A stretch of DNA of 64,000 bases. It comes from Microvirga sp. Mcv34. GTDB lineage: Bacteria > Pseudomonadota > Alphaproteobacteria > Rhizobiales > Beijerinckiaceae. The DNA lies in NCBI RefSeq assembly GCF_024519725.1, contig NZ_JALJRK010000019.1:1-64000 (forward strand), given 5' to 3'. Under the pieces are notes generated by a model. The model was not told where the DNA came from and ran no database searches. It was given only the letters and a program-made list of their open reading frames with translations. Made by a program: the position numbers and the translations under genes. Each line of letters starts with the position of its first letter. The stretch's first letter is position 1. Below, in pieces: positions 53,026 to 61,748 of the stretch.

Positions 53026-53775
53026 CTAGCCCGGTAATGTGACGACGAGGGGACCGTTGCGGGTGGCGACGACCGTGTGCTCGTACTGGACCGTTGGGGC
53101 GCGTGGGTCGCTGAGCAAGGTCCAATCGTCATCGCCGTCCGTGGCCCAGTTCGCGCCGAGCGACAGGAAGGGCTCCACCGTGAAGACGAGGCCGTCATTC
53201 ATGATCCGGCGCTCGGAGCGGTCGGGCCAGGTGGGGATTTCGCCCGGCTCCTCATGAAGGGAATGGCCGATGCCGTGGCTCGCCAGGTTGCGGACCAGGG
53301 TATAGCCGTTCTTCTCGGCGAACTGCCCGATGGCCTGGCCGATCCCGGCAATCGGCCTGTCGGCGCCGACTTGGCGCAAGCCGACCCACATGGCACGCCG
53401 CCCGTCCCGGCAGAGCCGTTTCGCGGCATTGGTGACCGGCGGAACGGCGAAGGACGCGCCGGTATCGGCATAGAGCCCGTTCTTTTCCGCCGAGATGTCG
53501 ATGTTCACGAGATCGCCGGCTTCGATACGCCGGGGACCCGGGATGCCGTGAGCGATCTGCTCGTTCACGCTGATGCAGGTCGCACCAGGAAAATCGTAGA
53601 CGAGTTCCGGGCCGGAACGGGCGCCGGCCTCTTCGAGCAGCTTGCGCCCGATCCTGTCGAGTTCCGCCGTCGTCATGCCCGGCTCGAGGGCCGCCGCCAT
53701 GGCCTCGAGGGTATTGGCGACGATCCTGCCGATCTCCTTGAGCTTGTCCAGATCATCCTCGTTGGAGATCGTCAT
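53026..53775 (-). CDS. map: Methionine aminopeptidase, type I
   Basis: A 249-residue metalloprotease that removes N-terminal Met. Metal ligands: [19 protein letters not shown] (two Asp), [11 protein letters not shown] (His), FTVEPF (Glu) and QYEHTV (Glu). It begins [21 protein letters not shown]. It sits inside the histidine cluster between hisF and hisE, where it is not usually found; it may be a second copy, since bacteria commonly have map elsewhere. Confidence 0.92.
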   Translation of the reverse strand: MTISNEDDLDKLKEIGRIVANTLEAMAAALEPGMTTAELDRIGRKLLEEAGARSGPELVYDFPGATCISVNEQIAHGIPGPRRIEAGDLVNIDISAEKNGLYADTGASFAVPPVTNAAKRLCRDGRRAMWVGLRQVGADRPIAGIGQAIGQFAEKNGYTLVRNLASHGIGHSLHEEPGEIPTWPDRSERRIMNDGLVFTVEPFLSLGANWATDGDDDWTLLSDPRAPTVQYEHTVVATRNGPLVVTLPG

Positions 53776-53788
53776 GGGCGAAATTCCT

Positions 53789-54601
53789 TCACGCTGTCCG
53801 GAGCCGACCGGCAGGGCTCTGCGCCGGCTCGTCGAGCCGCATCTTCAGGCCCTTCCCGGCCATGTAGCCCTTGGCTTCCGAAATCGTGTGGGTGCCGAAA
53901 TGGAAGATGGAGGCCGCGAGCACGGCGCTGGCATGGCCCTTCTCGACGCCGTCGACCAAGTGGTCGAGATTGCCGACGCCGCCCGAGGCGATCACGGGCA
54001 CGGAGACCGCGTCCGCGATGGCGCGCACGAGCGCGAGATCGTAGCCGCCCTTGGTGCCGTCCCGGTCCATGGAGGTGACCAAAAGCTCCCCTGCCCCCAG
54101 TTCCGCCACATGACGGGCGAACGCGATGGCGTCGATGCCCGTGGCGGTGCGGCCGCCATGGGTGAAGATTTCCCAGCGTGGCTCCTCGCCCTCCCCCGAC
54201 ACCTTCTTGGCGTCGATGGCGACGACGATGCACTGCGCGCCGAACTTTTCCGCGGCCTCGCGCACGAAATCCGGGTTCTTGACGGCCGCGGTGTTGATCG
54301 AGACCTTGTCGGCGCCCGCGAGCAGGAGCTTGCGGATGTCCTCCACGGTGCGCACGCCGCCGCCCACGGTGAGCGGCATGAAGCAGGCCTCCGCCGTGCG
54401 CTGCACCGCGTCGAGCAGGATCCCCCTCGCCTCGTGACTCGCGGTGATGTCGAGGAAGCACAGCTCGTCCGCGCCGGCCGCGTCATAGGCCTTCGCGGCC
54501 TCCACCGGATCGCCCGCATCGACCAGATCGACGAACTGCACGCCCTTCACGACGCGCCCGTCCTTGACGTCCAGGCAGGGAATGAGACGGACCTTGAGCA
54601 T
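53789..54601 (-). CDS. hisF: Imidazole glycerol phosphate synthase cyclase subunit
   Basis: A 270-residue TIM barrel that closes the imidazole ring using ammonia from HisH. Marks: [56 protein letters not shown] and [12 protein letters not shown]. The start overlaps the hisA stop by 1 base (TGATG). Confidence 0.96.
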   Translation of the reverse strand: MLKVRLIPCLDVKDGRVVKGVQFVDLVDAGDPVEAAKAYDAAGADELCFLDITASHEARGILLDAVQRTAEACFMPLTVGGGVRTVEDIRKLLLAGADKVSINTAAVKNPDFVREAAEKFGAQCIVVAIDAKKVSGEGEEPRWEIFTHGGRTATGIDAIAFARHVAELGAGELLVTSMDRDGTKGGYDLALVRAIADAVSVPVIASGGVGNLDHLVDGVEKGHASAVLAASIFHFGTHTISEAKGYMAGKGLKMRLDEPAQSPAGRLRTA

Positions 54602-55344
54602 CAGGCGGGCTCCTTCCGGACGGACCGGAGCAGCGCCAGGGCTGCCTGCGGGTCGATGCGCCCGTCATAGAGGGCCCGGCCGGAGATGGCGCCGTTCAGA
54701 ACCGCGCAATCGGGTTGGGTGAGGCGCTCGATATCGGCCATGGAGGCAAGGCCGCCCGAGGCGATGACCGGGATCGAGACGGCGCGGGCCAGCCCCAGGG
54801 TCATGGGGAAGTTGAGGCCTTTCAGGATGCCGTCGCGGGCGATGTCCGTGTAGATGATGGCGGCCACGCCCGCATCCTCGAAGCGGCGGCCGAGTTCCTC
54901 GGCCGACAGGGTCGAGGTCTGCGCCCACCCCTCGACGGCGACGAGCCCGTCCTTGGCGTCGATGCCGACCGCGATCTTGCCCGGATGGAGGCGCGCGGCC
55001 TCCCGCACGAAGGCCGGATCGCGCACGGCGGCGGTGCCGATGATGACGCGGGACACGCCCTTCCCGAGCCAGCCGTCCACGGTCTTCATGTCGCGGATGC
55101 CGCCGCCGAGCTGCACCGGGATCGAGACCCGCTTCAGGATGGTCTCCACGGCGGAGGCGTTCATCGGCTTGCCCGCGAAGGCGCCGTCGAGATCGACCAC
55201 GTGCAGCCACTCGAAGCCCTGAGCCTCGAAGGTGGCGGCCTGATCGGCCGGATCGTCGTTGAACACGGTCGCCTGGTCCATGTCGCCCTGAATGAGGCGG
55301 ACGCAGCGGCCTTCCTTCAAATCGATTGCGGGATAAAGAATCAC
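54601..55344 (-). CDS. hisA: ProFAR isomerase
   Basis: A 247-residue TIM barrel that isomerises ProFAR to PRFAR. Starts [16 protein letters not shown], with [37 protein letters not shown] and [16 protein letters not shown] 55344 overlaps the hisH stop as GTGA and has GAGGTGG before it, so the longer start at 55353 is unlikely. Confidence 0.95.
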   Translation of the reverse strand: MILYPAIDLKEGRCVRLIQGDMDQATVFNDDPADQAATFEAQGFEWLHVVDLDGAFAGKPMNASAVETILKRVSIPVQLGGGIRDMKTVDGWLGKGVSRVIIGTAAVRDPAFVREAARLHPGKIAVGIDAKDGLVAVEGWAQTSTLSAEELGRRFEDAGVAAIIYTDIARDGILKGLNFPMTLGLARAVSIPVIASGGLASMADIERLTQPDCAVLNGAISGRALYDGRIDPQAALALLRSVRKEPA

Positions 55345-55991
55345 GGGCGCCACCTCAAAAAATTGGCGATGAGCTTGAGGCCGAGCGCCTGGCTCTTCTC
55401 GGGATGGAATTGGGTGCCGACGATATTGTCCCGCCCGACGATGGCCGTTACCGGCCCGCCGTAATCCGTGGTGGCGACCACGTCGTCCGGGTTCGCGGGC
55501 GAGAGCGCGTAGGAATGCACGAAATAGGCGTGCAGCCCGTCCGGCCCGGTCGGAATGCCCTCCAGCAGCGGGTGCGGCTTCGCCACGTTAAGCGTGTTCC
55601 AGCCCATATGCGGGATCTTGAGGGACGGATCGCTCGGCACGATCGGCTTCACGTCGCCCTGGATCCAGTCGAGACCGTAGCTGGTCGTATGCTCCAGCCC
55701 CCGGGTCGCCATGAGCTGCATGCCGACGCAGATGCCGAGGAAGGGTTGCTTGTCCTCATGGACGCGCCGCTGCAGTGCCTCCACCATGCCGGGCACTGCA
55801 TCGAGGCCGCGACGGCAATCGGCGAAGGCGCCGACGCCCGGCAGCACGATCCGGTCCGCCGTGGCGACGAGCGCCGGATCGGACGAGACGGCGATGGAGA
55901 GATCGAGCTCCGCCTCGCGGGCCGCCCGCTCGAAAGCCTTGGCGGCGGAGTGCAGGTTGCCGGACCCGTAATCGATGATGACGACGCTCAA
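55341..55991 (-). CDS. hisH: Imidazole glycerol phosphate synthase glutaminase subunit
   Basis: A 216-residue class I glutamine amidotransferase. Nucleophile in GICVGMQLM; His-Glu pair in THFHPEKS-like TQFHPEKSQ. Begins [24 protein letters not shown] 55991 overlaps the DUF2628 gene stop (TTGA). It works with HisF encoded two genes downstream. Confidence 0.95.
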   Translation of the reverse strand: MSVVIIDYGSGNLHSAAKAFERAAREAELDLSIAVSSDPALVATADRIVLPGVGAFADCRRGLDAVPGMVEALQRRVHEDKQPFLGICVGMQLMATRGLEHTTSYGLDWIQGDVKPIVPSDPSLKIPHMGWNTLNVAKPHPLLEGIPTGPDGLHAYFVHSYALSPANPDDVVATTDYGGPVTAIVGRDNIVGTQFHPEKSQALGLKLIANFLRWRP

Positions 55992-56479
55992 CGGGGACGC
56001 TCCACATCGGGAAAGAGGCCGATGACCGGTTCGGGCCGCCGGGCGGTAGGCAGGACGGCCGAAGAGGCCGCGGGACGGGGCGGAGCGGACGGCCGGGCTT
56101 CGAGCCAGCGGGTGAAGGCCTTGGCCTCCGCGTCGTCCTGATCCTCGGCCGTGACCGCATCGACCATCGCCATGCCGCGGCGGCCCAAGGTCCAGCGCCG
56201 CAGGCTGTTGGCCTCGAGCCCGATCAGGGCTTGGAGCAGCAGCTGCGCGACGGAGCCGGCCAGCGGATGCACGTCGAGCAGGGTCAGGAGGCCGCCGAAG
56301 GCGAAGACGACGATCAGCACGCCGATCCCGGCGAGCCAGAGCCGGTGGTAGAAGAACCACAGGAACGTGAAGAAGAAGGCCCCCCAGGAGAAGGCGTCCT
56401 TCACGAGCTCGGATTGCTCCAGAACTGTGGGATCGCCCGGCCGCGCGTCGCGCGGGAGGTGCAGGGTATAGGTGGTCAT
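55988..56479 (-). CDS. DUF2628 membrane protein in the his cluster
   Basis: A 163-residue protein with a polar start, then a hydrophobic region (about 30-100) of two or three helices ([40 protein letters not shown]), and a Pro/Ala-rich tail. It matches DUF2628, often found in alphaproteobacterial his operons. Overlaps hisH by 4 bases. Function unknown. Confidence 0.87.
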   Translation of the reverse strand: MTTYTLHLPRDARPGDPTVLEQSELVKDAFSWGAFFFTFLWFFYHRLWLAGIGVLIVVFAFGGLLTLLDVHPLAGSVAQLLLQALIGLEANSLRRWTLGRRGMAMVDAVTAEDQDDAEAKAFTRWLEARPSAPPRPAASSAVLPTARRPEPVIGLFPDVERPR

Positions 56480-56552
56480 GGCGACGTTTCCTCAAGTCCC
56501 GTCCGGTGAGGTGACGCTGGCGTGCCCGCCGGACAGGAGTCTTGGTTAGAAC

Positions 56553-57140
56553 TTATAGCGTACCTTTGGTGGAGGGAACGCGGCCCTCTTCCCTTGGGTC
56601 CAGTGCCACGGCCTGACGCAAGGCCCGTGCCAAGCCCTTGAAGCAGCTCTCGGCGATATGGTGGCTGTTCTCCCCGTAGAGCGTCTCCACGTGGAGCGTC
56701 AGCCCGGCATTGATGGCGAAGGCCTGATGGAACTCGCGCACCAGCTCGGTGTCGAAAACGCCGATCTTCTCCGTCGGGAAGGTGGTCCGGAACACCAGGA
56801 AGGGACGGCCCGATATGTCGAGGGCGACGCGCGTCAAGGTCTCGTCCATGGGGAGATGGATGTCGGCGTAGCGCGAGATGCCCTTTTTATCGCCAAGCGC
56901 CTGCAGGATGGCCTGACCGAGCGCGATGCCTGTATCCTCGGTCGTATGATGCTGGTCCACGTGCAGGTCGCCGGTCACCTTCACGGTCAGGTCGAAGAGA
57001 CCGTGTCGGGCGAACAGTTCGAGCATATGGTCGAGGAAGCCGACCCCCGTGGAGATCTCGGCCTTGCCGGTGCCATCGAGGGCGATCGACACGGCGACAT
57101 CGGTCTCGGCGGTGCGACGGCTGACGCTCGCGGAGCGCAT
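56553..57140 (-). CDS. hisB: Imidazoleglycerol-phosphate dehydratase
   Basis: A 195-residue manganese enzyme. Two metal-binding repeats are visible: [16 protein letters not shown] with [16 protein letters not shown], and [39 protein letters not shown]. It is monofunctional, without a HisN phosphatase. ATG 57140 is chosen; an adjacent ATG at 57143 has better spacing from AGGA. It starts the his cluster here. Confidence 0.95.
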   Translation of the reverse strand: MRSASVSRRTAETDVAVSIALDGTGKAEISTGVGFLDHMLELFARHGLFDLTVKVTGDLHVDQHHTTEDTGIALGQAILQALGDKKGISRYADIHLPMDETLTRVALDISGRPFLVFRTTFPTEKIGVFDTELVREFHQAFAINAGLTLHVETLYGENSHHIAESCFKGLARALRQAVALDPREEGRVPSTKGTL

Positions 57141-57262
57141 CATCAAAATCCTTTGCGGAACCAGAGACGGGCCTTCTAGCAAGCCGCGGCGAGAAATGCC
57201 ACCCGCGTTGCTTTTGGCTGATGAATGATTAAGTCAGACCTCAGGCGCCTGATAAAACTCCA

Positions 57263-57367
57263 CCTCGTCCTGAGGAGCGGCCGGAGGCTGTATCTCGAAG
57301 GACGGTCCAGAGAAAGCTGGAGACGCCTCGTCCTTCGAGACGGCCTGACGGCCTCCTCAGGATGAGG
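57263..57367. repeat. 105-base palindromic element before hslV
   Basis: CCTCGTCCTGAGGAG... is mirrored by ...CTCCTCAGGATGAGG, and TCTCGAAGGACG by CGTCCTTCGAGA. These long arms resemble a dispersed repeat class seen in alphaproteobacterial genomes. The rest of 57144-57430 shows no gene. Confidence 0.7.
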
Positions 57368-57430
57368 CTCGTGTTGCGTTTGTAAGGCGCGCATTGCTCA
57401 TGACGTATTTCCCTCTGCCGGAGCCCTGCC

Positions 57431-57985
57431 TTGTCCGAAGACGCCACCCCCCGCATGCATGCCACCACGATCCTCATGGTCCGCAAGGGCGGCCGCGTCG
57501 TCATCGGAGGCGACGGGCAGGTGAGCCTCGGCCAGACCGTGGTGAAAGGCAATGCGCGCAAGGTCCGCCGCCTCGCCAAGGGGGGCGTGATCGGCGGCTT
57601 TGCCGGGTCCACGGCCGACGCCTTCACCCTGTTCGAGCGCCTCGAGGCCAAGCTCGAGCAATATCCCGGCCAGCTCACCCGCGCCTGCGTCGAGCTCACC
57701 AAGGACTGGCGCACCGACCGCTACCTGCGCCGCCTGGAGGCCATGATGCTCGTGGCCGACAAGGAGGTGGGCCTGCTGCTCTCCGGCGCCGGCGACGTGC
57801 TGGAGCCGGAAAACGGCATCATGGCCATCGGGTCCGGCGGCAATTACGCCCTCGCGGCCGCGCGGGCCCTCGCCGATTCGAGCATGGACGCGGAGGCCAT
57901 CGTGCGCCGGTCCCTGGCCATTGCGGCCGAGATCTGCGTCTATACCAACGCCAACATCGTCATCGAGACCTTGGACCTCGCCTGA
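57431..57985 (+). CDS. hslV: ATP-dependent protease peptidase subunit HslV
   Basis: A 184-residue threonine peptidase of the HslVU complex. The catalytic N-terminal threonine is exposed after cleavage of a short leader: [13 protein letters not shown]. Others: [25 protein letters not shown] and [17 protein letters not shown] 57431 gives a leader of about 11 residues; ATG 57455 is an alternative. hslU follows 130 bases downstream. Confidence 0.94.
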   Translation: MSEDATPRMHATTILMVRKGGRVVIGGDGQVSLGQTVVKGNARKVRRLAKGGVIGGFAGSTADAFTLFERLEAKLEQYPGQLTRACVELTKDWRTDRYLRRLEAMMLVADKEVGLLLSGAGDVLEPENGIMAIGSGGNYALAAARALADSSMDAEAIVRRSLAIAAEICVYTNANIVIETLDLA

Positions 57986-58115
57986 TCCCACGTGTCAGCC
58001 CCGGCGGCCGCAAAGCGGCCGGGAGAAAAAGGACACGAAAGCCTTGATTGTGGATCCCCTTCCTTCCGGCAGCCGATGCTGCCTCCGGCCGGGGACGACA
58101 CCGGAAGATGAAGTC

Positions 58116-59426
58116 ATGACCACGTTTTCTCCCCGCGAAATCGTTTCCGAACTCGACCGTTACATCGTCGGCCAGAACGACGCCAAGCGCGCGGTCGCCA
58201 TCGCCCTGCGCAACCGCTGGCGCCGGCAGCAGCTGGAAGGTCATCTCCGCGAGGAGGTGGCGCCAAAGAACATCCTGATGATCGGGCCGACCGGCTGCGG
58301 CAAAACCGAGATCTCCCGCCGTCTCGCCAAGCTTGCCAATGCACCCTTCCTCAAGGTCGAGGCGACCAAGTTCACGGAAGTGGGTTATGTGGGCCGCGAC
58401 GTGGAGCAGATCGTGCGCGATCTGGTGGAGATCGGCATCGGCCTCGTGAAGGAGGAGCGCCGCCGGCAGGTGCAGGCGAAGGCGCATGTGGCCGCTGAGG
58501 AGCGCGTGCTCGACGCTCTGGTCGGCTCGACCGCGAGCGCCGCCACGCGCGATGCGTTCCGGCGCAAGCTGCGCACGAACGAGCTCGACGAGAAGGAGAT
58601 CGAGATCGAGCTGCAATCGGGCGGAGGACAGGGGATGCCGATGTTCGAGATTCCCGGCATGCCCGGAGCTTCGGTCGGGGCGATCAACCTCTCCGACATG
58701 TTCGGCAAGGCCTTCGGCGGACAGCGCAAGACGCGCCGCACAACCGTGCGCGAGGCTTATGAGCCGCTGGTGACGGAAGAGGCCGACAAGATGCTCGACC
58801 AGGATGCCATCGTCCAGGAGGCCCTGCGCCAGGTGGAGAACAACGGCATCGTGTTCCTCGACGAGATCGACAAGATCGCCGGCCGCGAGGGCCGCACCGG
58901 CGCGGATGTCTCGCGCGAAGGCGTGCAGCGCGATCTGCTGCCGCTGATCGAGGGCACCACCGTGTCGACGAAGCACGGGTCGGTGAAGACCGACCACATC
59001 CTTTTCATCGCATCTGGCGCGTTCCATGTGTCGAAGCCCTCGGACCTGCTGCCCGAGCTGCAGGGCCGCCTGCCGATCCGCGTCGAGCTTTCGCCGCTGA
59101 CGGTGGAGGATTTCAAGCGCATCCTCACGGAGACGGAAGCGAGCCTCATCAAGCAGTCGGTTGCGCTGCTACAGACGGAAGGCGTGAACCTCGTCTTCAC
59201 GGACGATGCCATCGACGCCTTGGCCCAGGTGGCCGTCGACGTGAACAACTCGGTCGAGAACATCGGCGCGCGTCGCCTGCAGACGGTGCTGGAGCGCGTT
59301 CTCGACGACGTCTCCTTCACGGCGCCCGACCGCTCCGGCGAAACGGTGACCGTCGATGCCGCCTATGTCCGCGGCGAGGTGGAGACGCTGGCGAAGAACA
59401 CGGATCTGAGCCGGTTCATTCTTTGA
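58116..59426 (+). CDS. hslU: HslU ATPase/unfoldase
   Basis: A 436-residue AAA+ ATPase that feeds substrates to HslV. Walker [19 protein letters not shown]; Walker [16 protein letters not shown]; sensor: [10 protein letters not shown]. The middle intermediate domain is present. C-terminal ...NTDLSRFIL reaches HslV pores. ATG 58116 is the natural start. Confidence 0.96.
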   Translation: MTTFSPREIVSELDRYIVGQNDAKRAVAIALRNRWRRQQLEGHLREEVAPKNILMIGPTGCGKTEISRRLAKLANAPFLKVEATKFTEVGYVGRDVEQIVRDLVEIGIGLVKEERRRQVQAKAHVAAEERVLDALVGSTASAATRDAFRRKLRTNELDEKEIEIELQSGGGQGMPMFEIPGMPGASVGAINLSDMFGKAFGGQRKTRRTTVREAYEPLVTEEADKMLDQDAIVQEALRQVENNGIVFLDEIDKIAGREGRTGADVSREGVQRDLLPLIEGTTVSTKHGSVKTDHILFIASGAFHVSKPSDLLPELQGRLPIRVELSPLTVEDFKRILTETEASLIKQSVALLQTEGVNLVFTDDAIDALAQVAVDVNNSVENIGARRLQTVLERVLDDVSFTAPDRSGETVTVDAAYVRGEVETLAKNTDLSRFIL

Positions 59427-59442
59427 TCGCACGCTTCATGTC

Positions 59443-59465
59443 ATGGCCGGCCCTGTGCCGGCCAT
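59443..59465. repeat. Palindrome after hslU
   Basis: ATGGCCGGC/GCCGGCCAT, a 9-bp perfect stem with a five-base loop, sits just after hslU. It lacks a T run, so I treat it as a REP-like element that could also help end the transcript. Confidence 0.5.
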
Positions 59466-59540
59466 CCCGATGAGGTGTAGCACCGCGCTTCGTACAATCG
59501 AGACTACCGGGACAAGCCTGGTGATGCCGAGACGGCGGGC

Positions 59541-60341
59541 ATGGAACCACTGCCCCGATTCGCGACTTGCATCGGGATGAATCCGGACCTTCAGGACCTC
59601 AAAGAGAAGGCGCTGGCGATCCATAGGCGCCTCTGCGAGGTCTATGGCTGTCCGATTCCCTACTTCCATTCCCTCGATCCCGTGAGCGAGCTGATCTCCT
59701 CGCTCCTGTCCCATCGCACCCGCAATGCGGATTCGGGACGCGCCTTCAAGGCGCTGAGAGCCCGGTATGCCGATTGGCGCGCCATGATGAACGCGCCGAC
59801 CGAAGAGGTGGAAGAAACGATCCAGGGCGTCACGTGGCCCGAGCAGAAGGCGCCGCGCCTGCAGGCGGTGCTGCACGCCATCGAGGAGCGGCATGGCGGC
59901 CTTTCGCTCGATTTCCTCGACACCATGCCGGTCGAGGAAGCGAGGGCATGGCTCGAGAGCATTCCAGGGATAGGGCCGAAGACGAGCGCGGCGGTGCTGT
60001 CGTTCTCGCAATTGCGGAAGGCCGCTCTTCCGGTGGACAGCCATCATCATCGGGTGGCGCAGCGTACGGGGCTCATTCCGCAATCGATGGCCGTCGGACC
60101 GTCCCACGCGGTGCTCGCCGCCCTGCTGCCTGAAGACTGGGACGCGCAGCAGGTCTACGACCACCACGAAGTCATGATGCTGCACGGTCAGCGCTGCTGC
60201 TTCTTCAAGAGCCCCGCCTGCGAACGCTGCGCGGTTCTCGATCTCTGCCCGACGGGACAGGGACGCATGGAGGGCAGGCGCAGCGTCTTGCGACAGCCCA
60301 AGACAGCCTCGGATCTGCGCTCTTCGCGTGCCCGCGAGTGA
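59541..60341 (+). CDS. Endonuclease III-like DNA glycosylase (HhH-GPD)
   Basis: A 266-residue base-excision repair enzyme. The HhH is LESIPGIGPKTSAAVLSFS with the catalytic Lys, VDSHHHRVAQRTGL gives the catalytic Asp, and RCCFFKSPACERCAVLDLC is the C-x6-C-x2-C-x5-C [4Fe-4S] loop. It resembles endonuclease III but with an N-terminal extension and a variant SELISSLLSHRTRNADSGRA. ATG 59541 or 59577 could start it; neither has a strong ribosome site. Confidence 0.88.
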   Translation: MEPLPRFATCIGMNPDLQDLKEKALAIHRRLCEVYGCPIPYFHSLDPVSELISSLLSHRTRNADSGRAFKALRARYADWRAMMNAPTEEVEETIQGVTWPEQKAPRLQAVLHAIEERHGGLSLDFLDTMPVEEARAWLESIPGIGPKTSAAVLSFSQLRKAALPVDSHHHRVAQRTGLIPQSMAVGPSHAVLAALLPEDWDAQQVYDHHEVMMLHGQRCCFFKSPACERCAVLDLCPTGQGRMEGRRSVLRQPKTASDLRSSRARE

Positions 60342-60363
60342 TAAAGCGGATTCTCCCGAAAGC

Positions 60364-60389
60364 GGAACCGTTCAAAGGGTTCCCGCGTT
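60364..60389 (+). promoter_or_regulatory. EcfG-type promoter, BA14K gene 1
   Basis: GGAAC (60364-60368), 17 bases, CGTT (60386-60389). Perfect consensus, 28 bases before ATG 60417. Confidence 0.8.
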
Positions 60390-60416
60390 TTCCTCCCAGG
60401 ATGGGAGGAGCTGGCC

Positions 60417-61028
60417 ATGCGAAAATTCATCTTCGCCGCTCTGGCCACAGCCGTGCTCGTTCCGGCGTCAATGTTCGCCGGTTCAGCCTCCGCGCAGGTG
60501 GTGCCTTTTTCCAAATTCCAGCAGCTGATTGAACACGACCAGGTCACCATCGACTATGCCGCTCGCGGCGGTCATGGCGGTGGAGGACGCGTCCATGGCG
60601 CCGCGATGAGACGCCCGGTCGGCATGCACGCGGGCGCCTATCGGGGTTATCGCGGGAACGTCGCCCGTGCGGGCGTCTACCGGGGCCATATCGCCCGTGC
60701 AGGAGCCTATCGCGGCGTTGCGACCTATCCCTATGCGGTTCGCTCCTACCACCGGCCTTATGCCGCTTATGGACGGCCTTACTATCGCGGCTCGTATTAC
60801 CGGCCCTACTACGGTGGAGCCTATCGCCCCTATTATGGCGGCTCCTACTACCCCTATGGTGCGGCAGCGGCCGGCGCCTTGATCGGCGGCGCCATCGCGT
60901 CGCAGCCCGTGGTAACGGGAAGCGTCGGGTCCAATGCCTCCGCCTATTGTGCGCAGCGCTACCGTTCCTACAATCCGGCGACCGGCACATTCACCGGCTA
61001 TGATGGGCGGCAGCATCCCTGCCCGTGA
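60417..61028 (+). CDS. BA14K-like exported protein, long form
   Basis: A 203-residue protein with a signal peptide (about 1-26, FAALATAVLVPASMFAGSAS). A central Gly/Tyr/Arg-rich region with many RPYYGGxY repeats (about 110-145) and one hydrophobic segment (AAAAGALIGGAIAS) precede a C-terminal BA14K-like domain, ASAYCAQRYRSYNPATGTFTGYDGRQHPC. BA14K of Brucella is lectin-like and immunogenic (family knowledge). Likely envelope-associated. ATG 60417 follows GGGAGGAG. Tandem paralogue of the next gene. Confidence 0.85.
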   Translation: MRKFIFAALATAVLVPASMFAGSASAQVVPFSKFQQLIEHDQVTIDYAARGGHGGGGRVHGAAMRRPVGMHAGAYRGYRGNVARAGVYRGHIARAGAYRGVATYPYAVRSYHRPYAAYGRPYYRGSYYRPYYGGAYRPYYGGSYYPYGAAAAGALIGGAIASQPVVTGSVGSNASAYCAQRYRSYNPATGTFTGYDGRQHPCP

Positions 61029-61052
61029 CGATCTCTTTTCTCAAGCAAAGCG

Positions 61053-61080
61053 AAACGGGCCTTTTCGGCCCGTTTTCGTT
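61053..61080 (+). terminator. Terminator after BA14K gene 1
   Basis: AACGGGCC/GGCCCGTT, loop of five, followed by TTCGTTTGG; both genes are thus separately transcribed. Confidence 0.8.
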
Positions 61081-61153
61081 TGGAAAAAAATCCTCTTCAA
61101 CGATCAAGAACCCTCACGTTCCCGCGAGAGATGACCCGAAATTCCTAAAGTGA

Positions 61154-61179
61154 GGAACGACCTCCGGGTCAAGGGCGTT
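61154..61179 (+). promoter_or_regulatory. EcfG-type promoter, BA14K gene 2
   Basis: GGAAC (61154-61158), 17 bases, CGTT (61176-61179), a perfect consensus, 29 bases before ATG 61208. Spacing and position match the first copy. Confidence 0.8.
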
Positions 61180-61207
61180 CGCCTCCAACGATTGGAGGAG
61201 TTATCTC

Positions 61208-61669
61208 ATGCGTAAGTTTGTTATGGCCGCTGTCGCCGCGGCGGCCCTTGGTACCTTCGGCCTCGCCGCTCCGGCTTCTGCCGCCGAGACTCAGACGGCT
61301 CCCGTCAAGGAACTCGTCGCCGCTATGAAGAAGGGCGAGGTTCAGTCCAACTACGTGCAGTATCGCCGCCATTACCGCGGCGGCCCGCGTTATGTGGATC
61401 GCCGGTACTACGCTCCGCGCCGCTATTACGGCAACCGCGGCTATTATTACCGCGGTAATCGAGGCAATGCCCTCGCGGCTGGCGCCCTGGGTCTCGCGAC
61501 CGGCGCCATCGTCGGCAGCGCCATCGCCCAGTCGCAGGCTCAGGCCGCTCCGACCTACGTGGCTCCTGGCGGCAGCGCGGCCGGCTACTGCGCCCAGCGC
61601 TTCAAGTCCTACGATCCGGCTTCGGGAACCTATCTCGGCTATGATGGCCTGCGCCATCCCTGCCCCTAA
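61208..61669 (+). CDS. BA14K-like exported protein, short form
   Basis: A 153-residue protein: signal peptide (about 1-25, VAAAALGTFGLAAPASAA), an Arg/Tyr-rich part (RRYYGNRGYYYRGNRGN), a hydrophobic GALGLATGAIVGSAIAQ and the same C-terminal domain (AGYCAQRFKSYDPASGTYLGYDGLRHPC). It is a paralogue of the preceding gene with a shortened repeat region. ATG 61208 follows GGAGGAG. A strong terminator ends the unit. Confidence 0.86.
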   Translation: MRKFVMAAVAAAALGTFGLAAPASAAETQTAPVKELVAAMKKGEVQSNYVQYRRHYRGGPRYVDRRYYAPRRYYGNRGYYYRGNRGNALAAGALGLATGAIVGSAIAQSQAQAAPTYVAPGGSAAGYCAQRFKSYDPASGTYLGYDGLRHPCP

Positions 61670-61691
61670 AATCGGTTAAGCTTGTACGAAC

Positions 61692-61721
61692 GAAGCGGGC
61701 CAATCGGCCCGCTTCTTTTTT
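61692..61721 (+). terminator. Terminator after BA14K gene 2
   Basis: GAAGCGGGCC/GGCCCGCTTC, a 10-bp stem with a four-base loop, followed by TTTTTT. Confidence 0.92.
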
Positions 61722-61748
61722 GCCGATAAGTCTTCCATGCATCGCCGC

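Noticed and set aside
57921-58115. N-terminal extension of hslU
   Set aside because: The frame is open upstream but overlaps hslV and lacks HslU sequence; [19 protein letters not shown] is the normal start.
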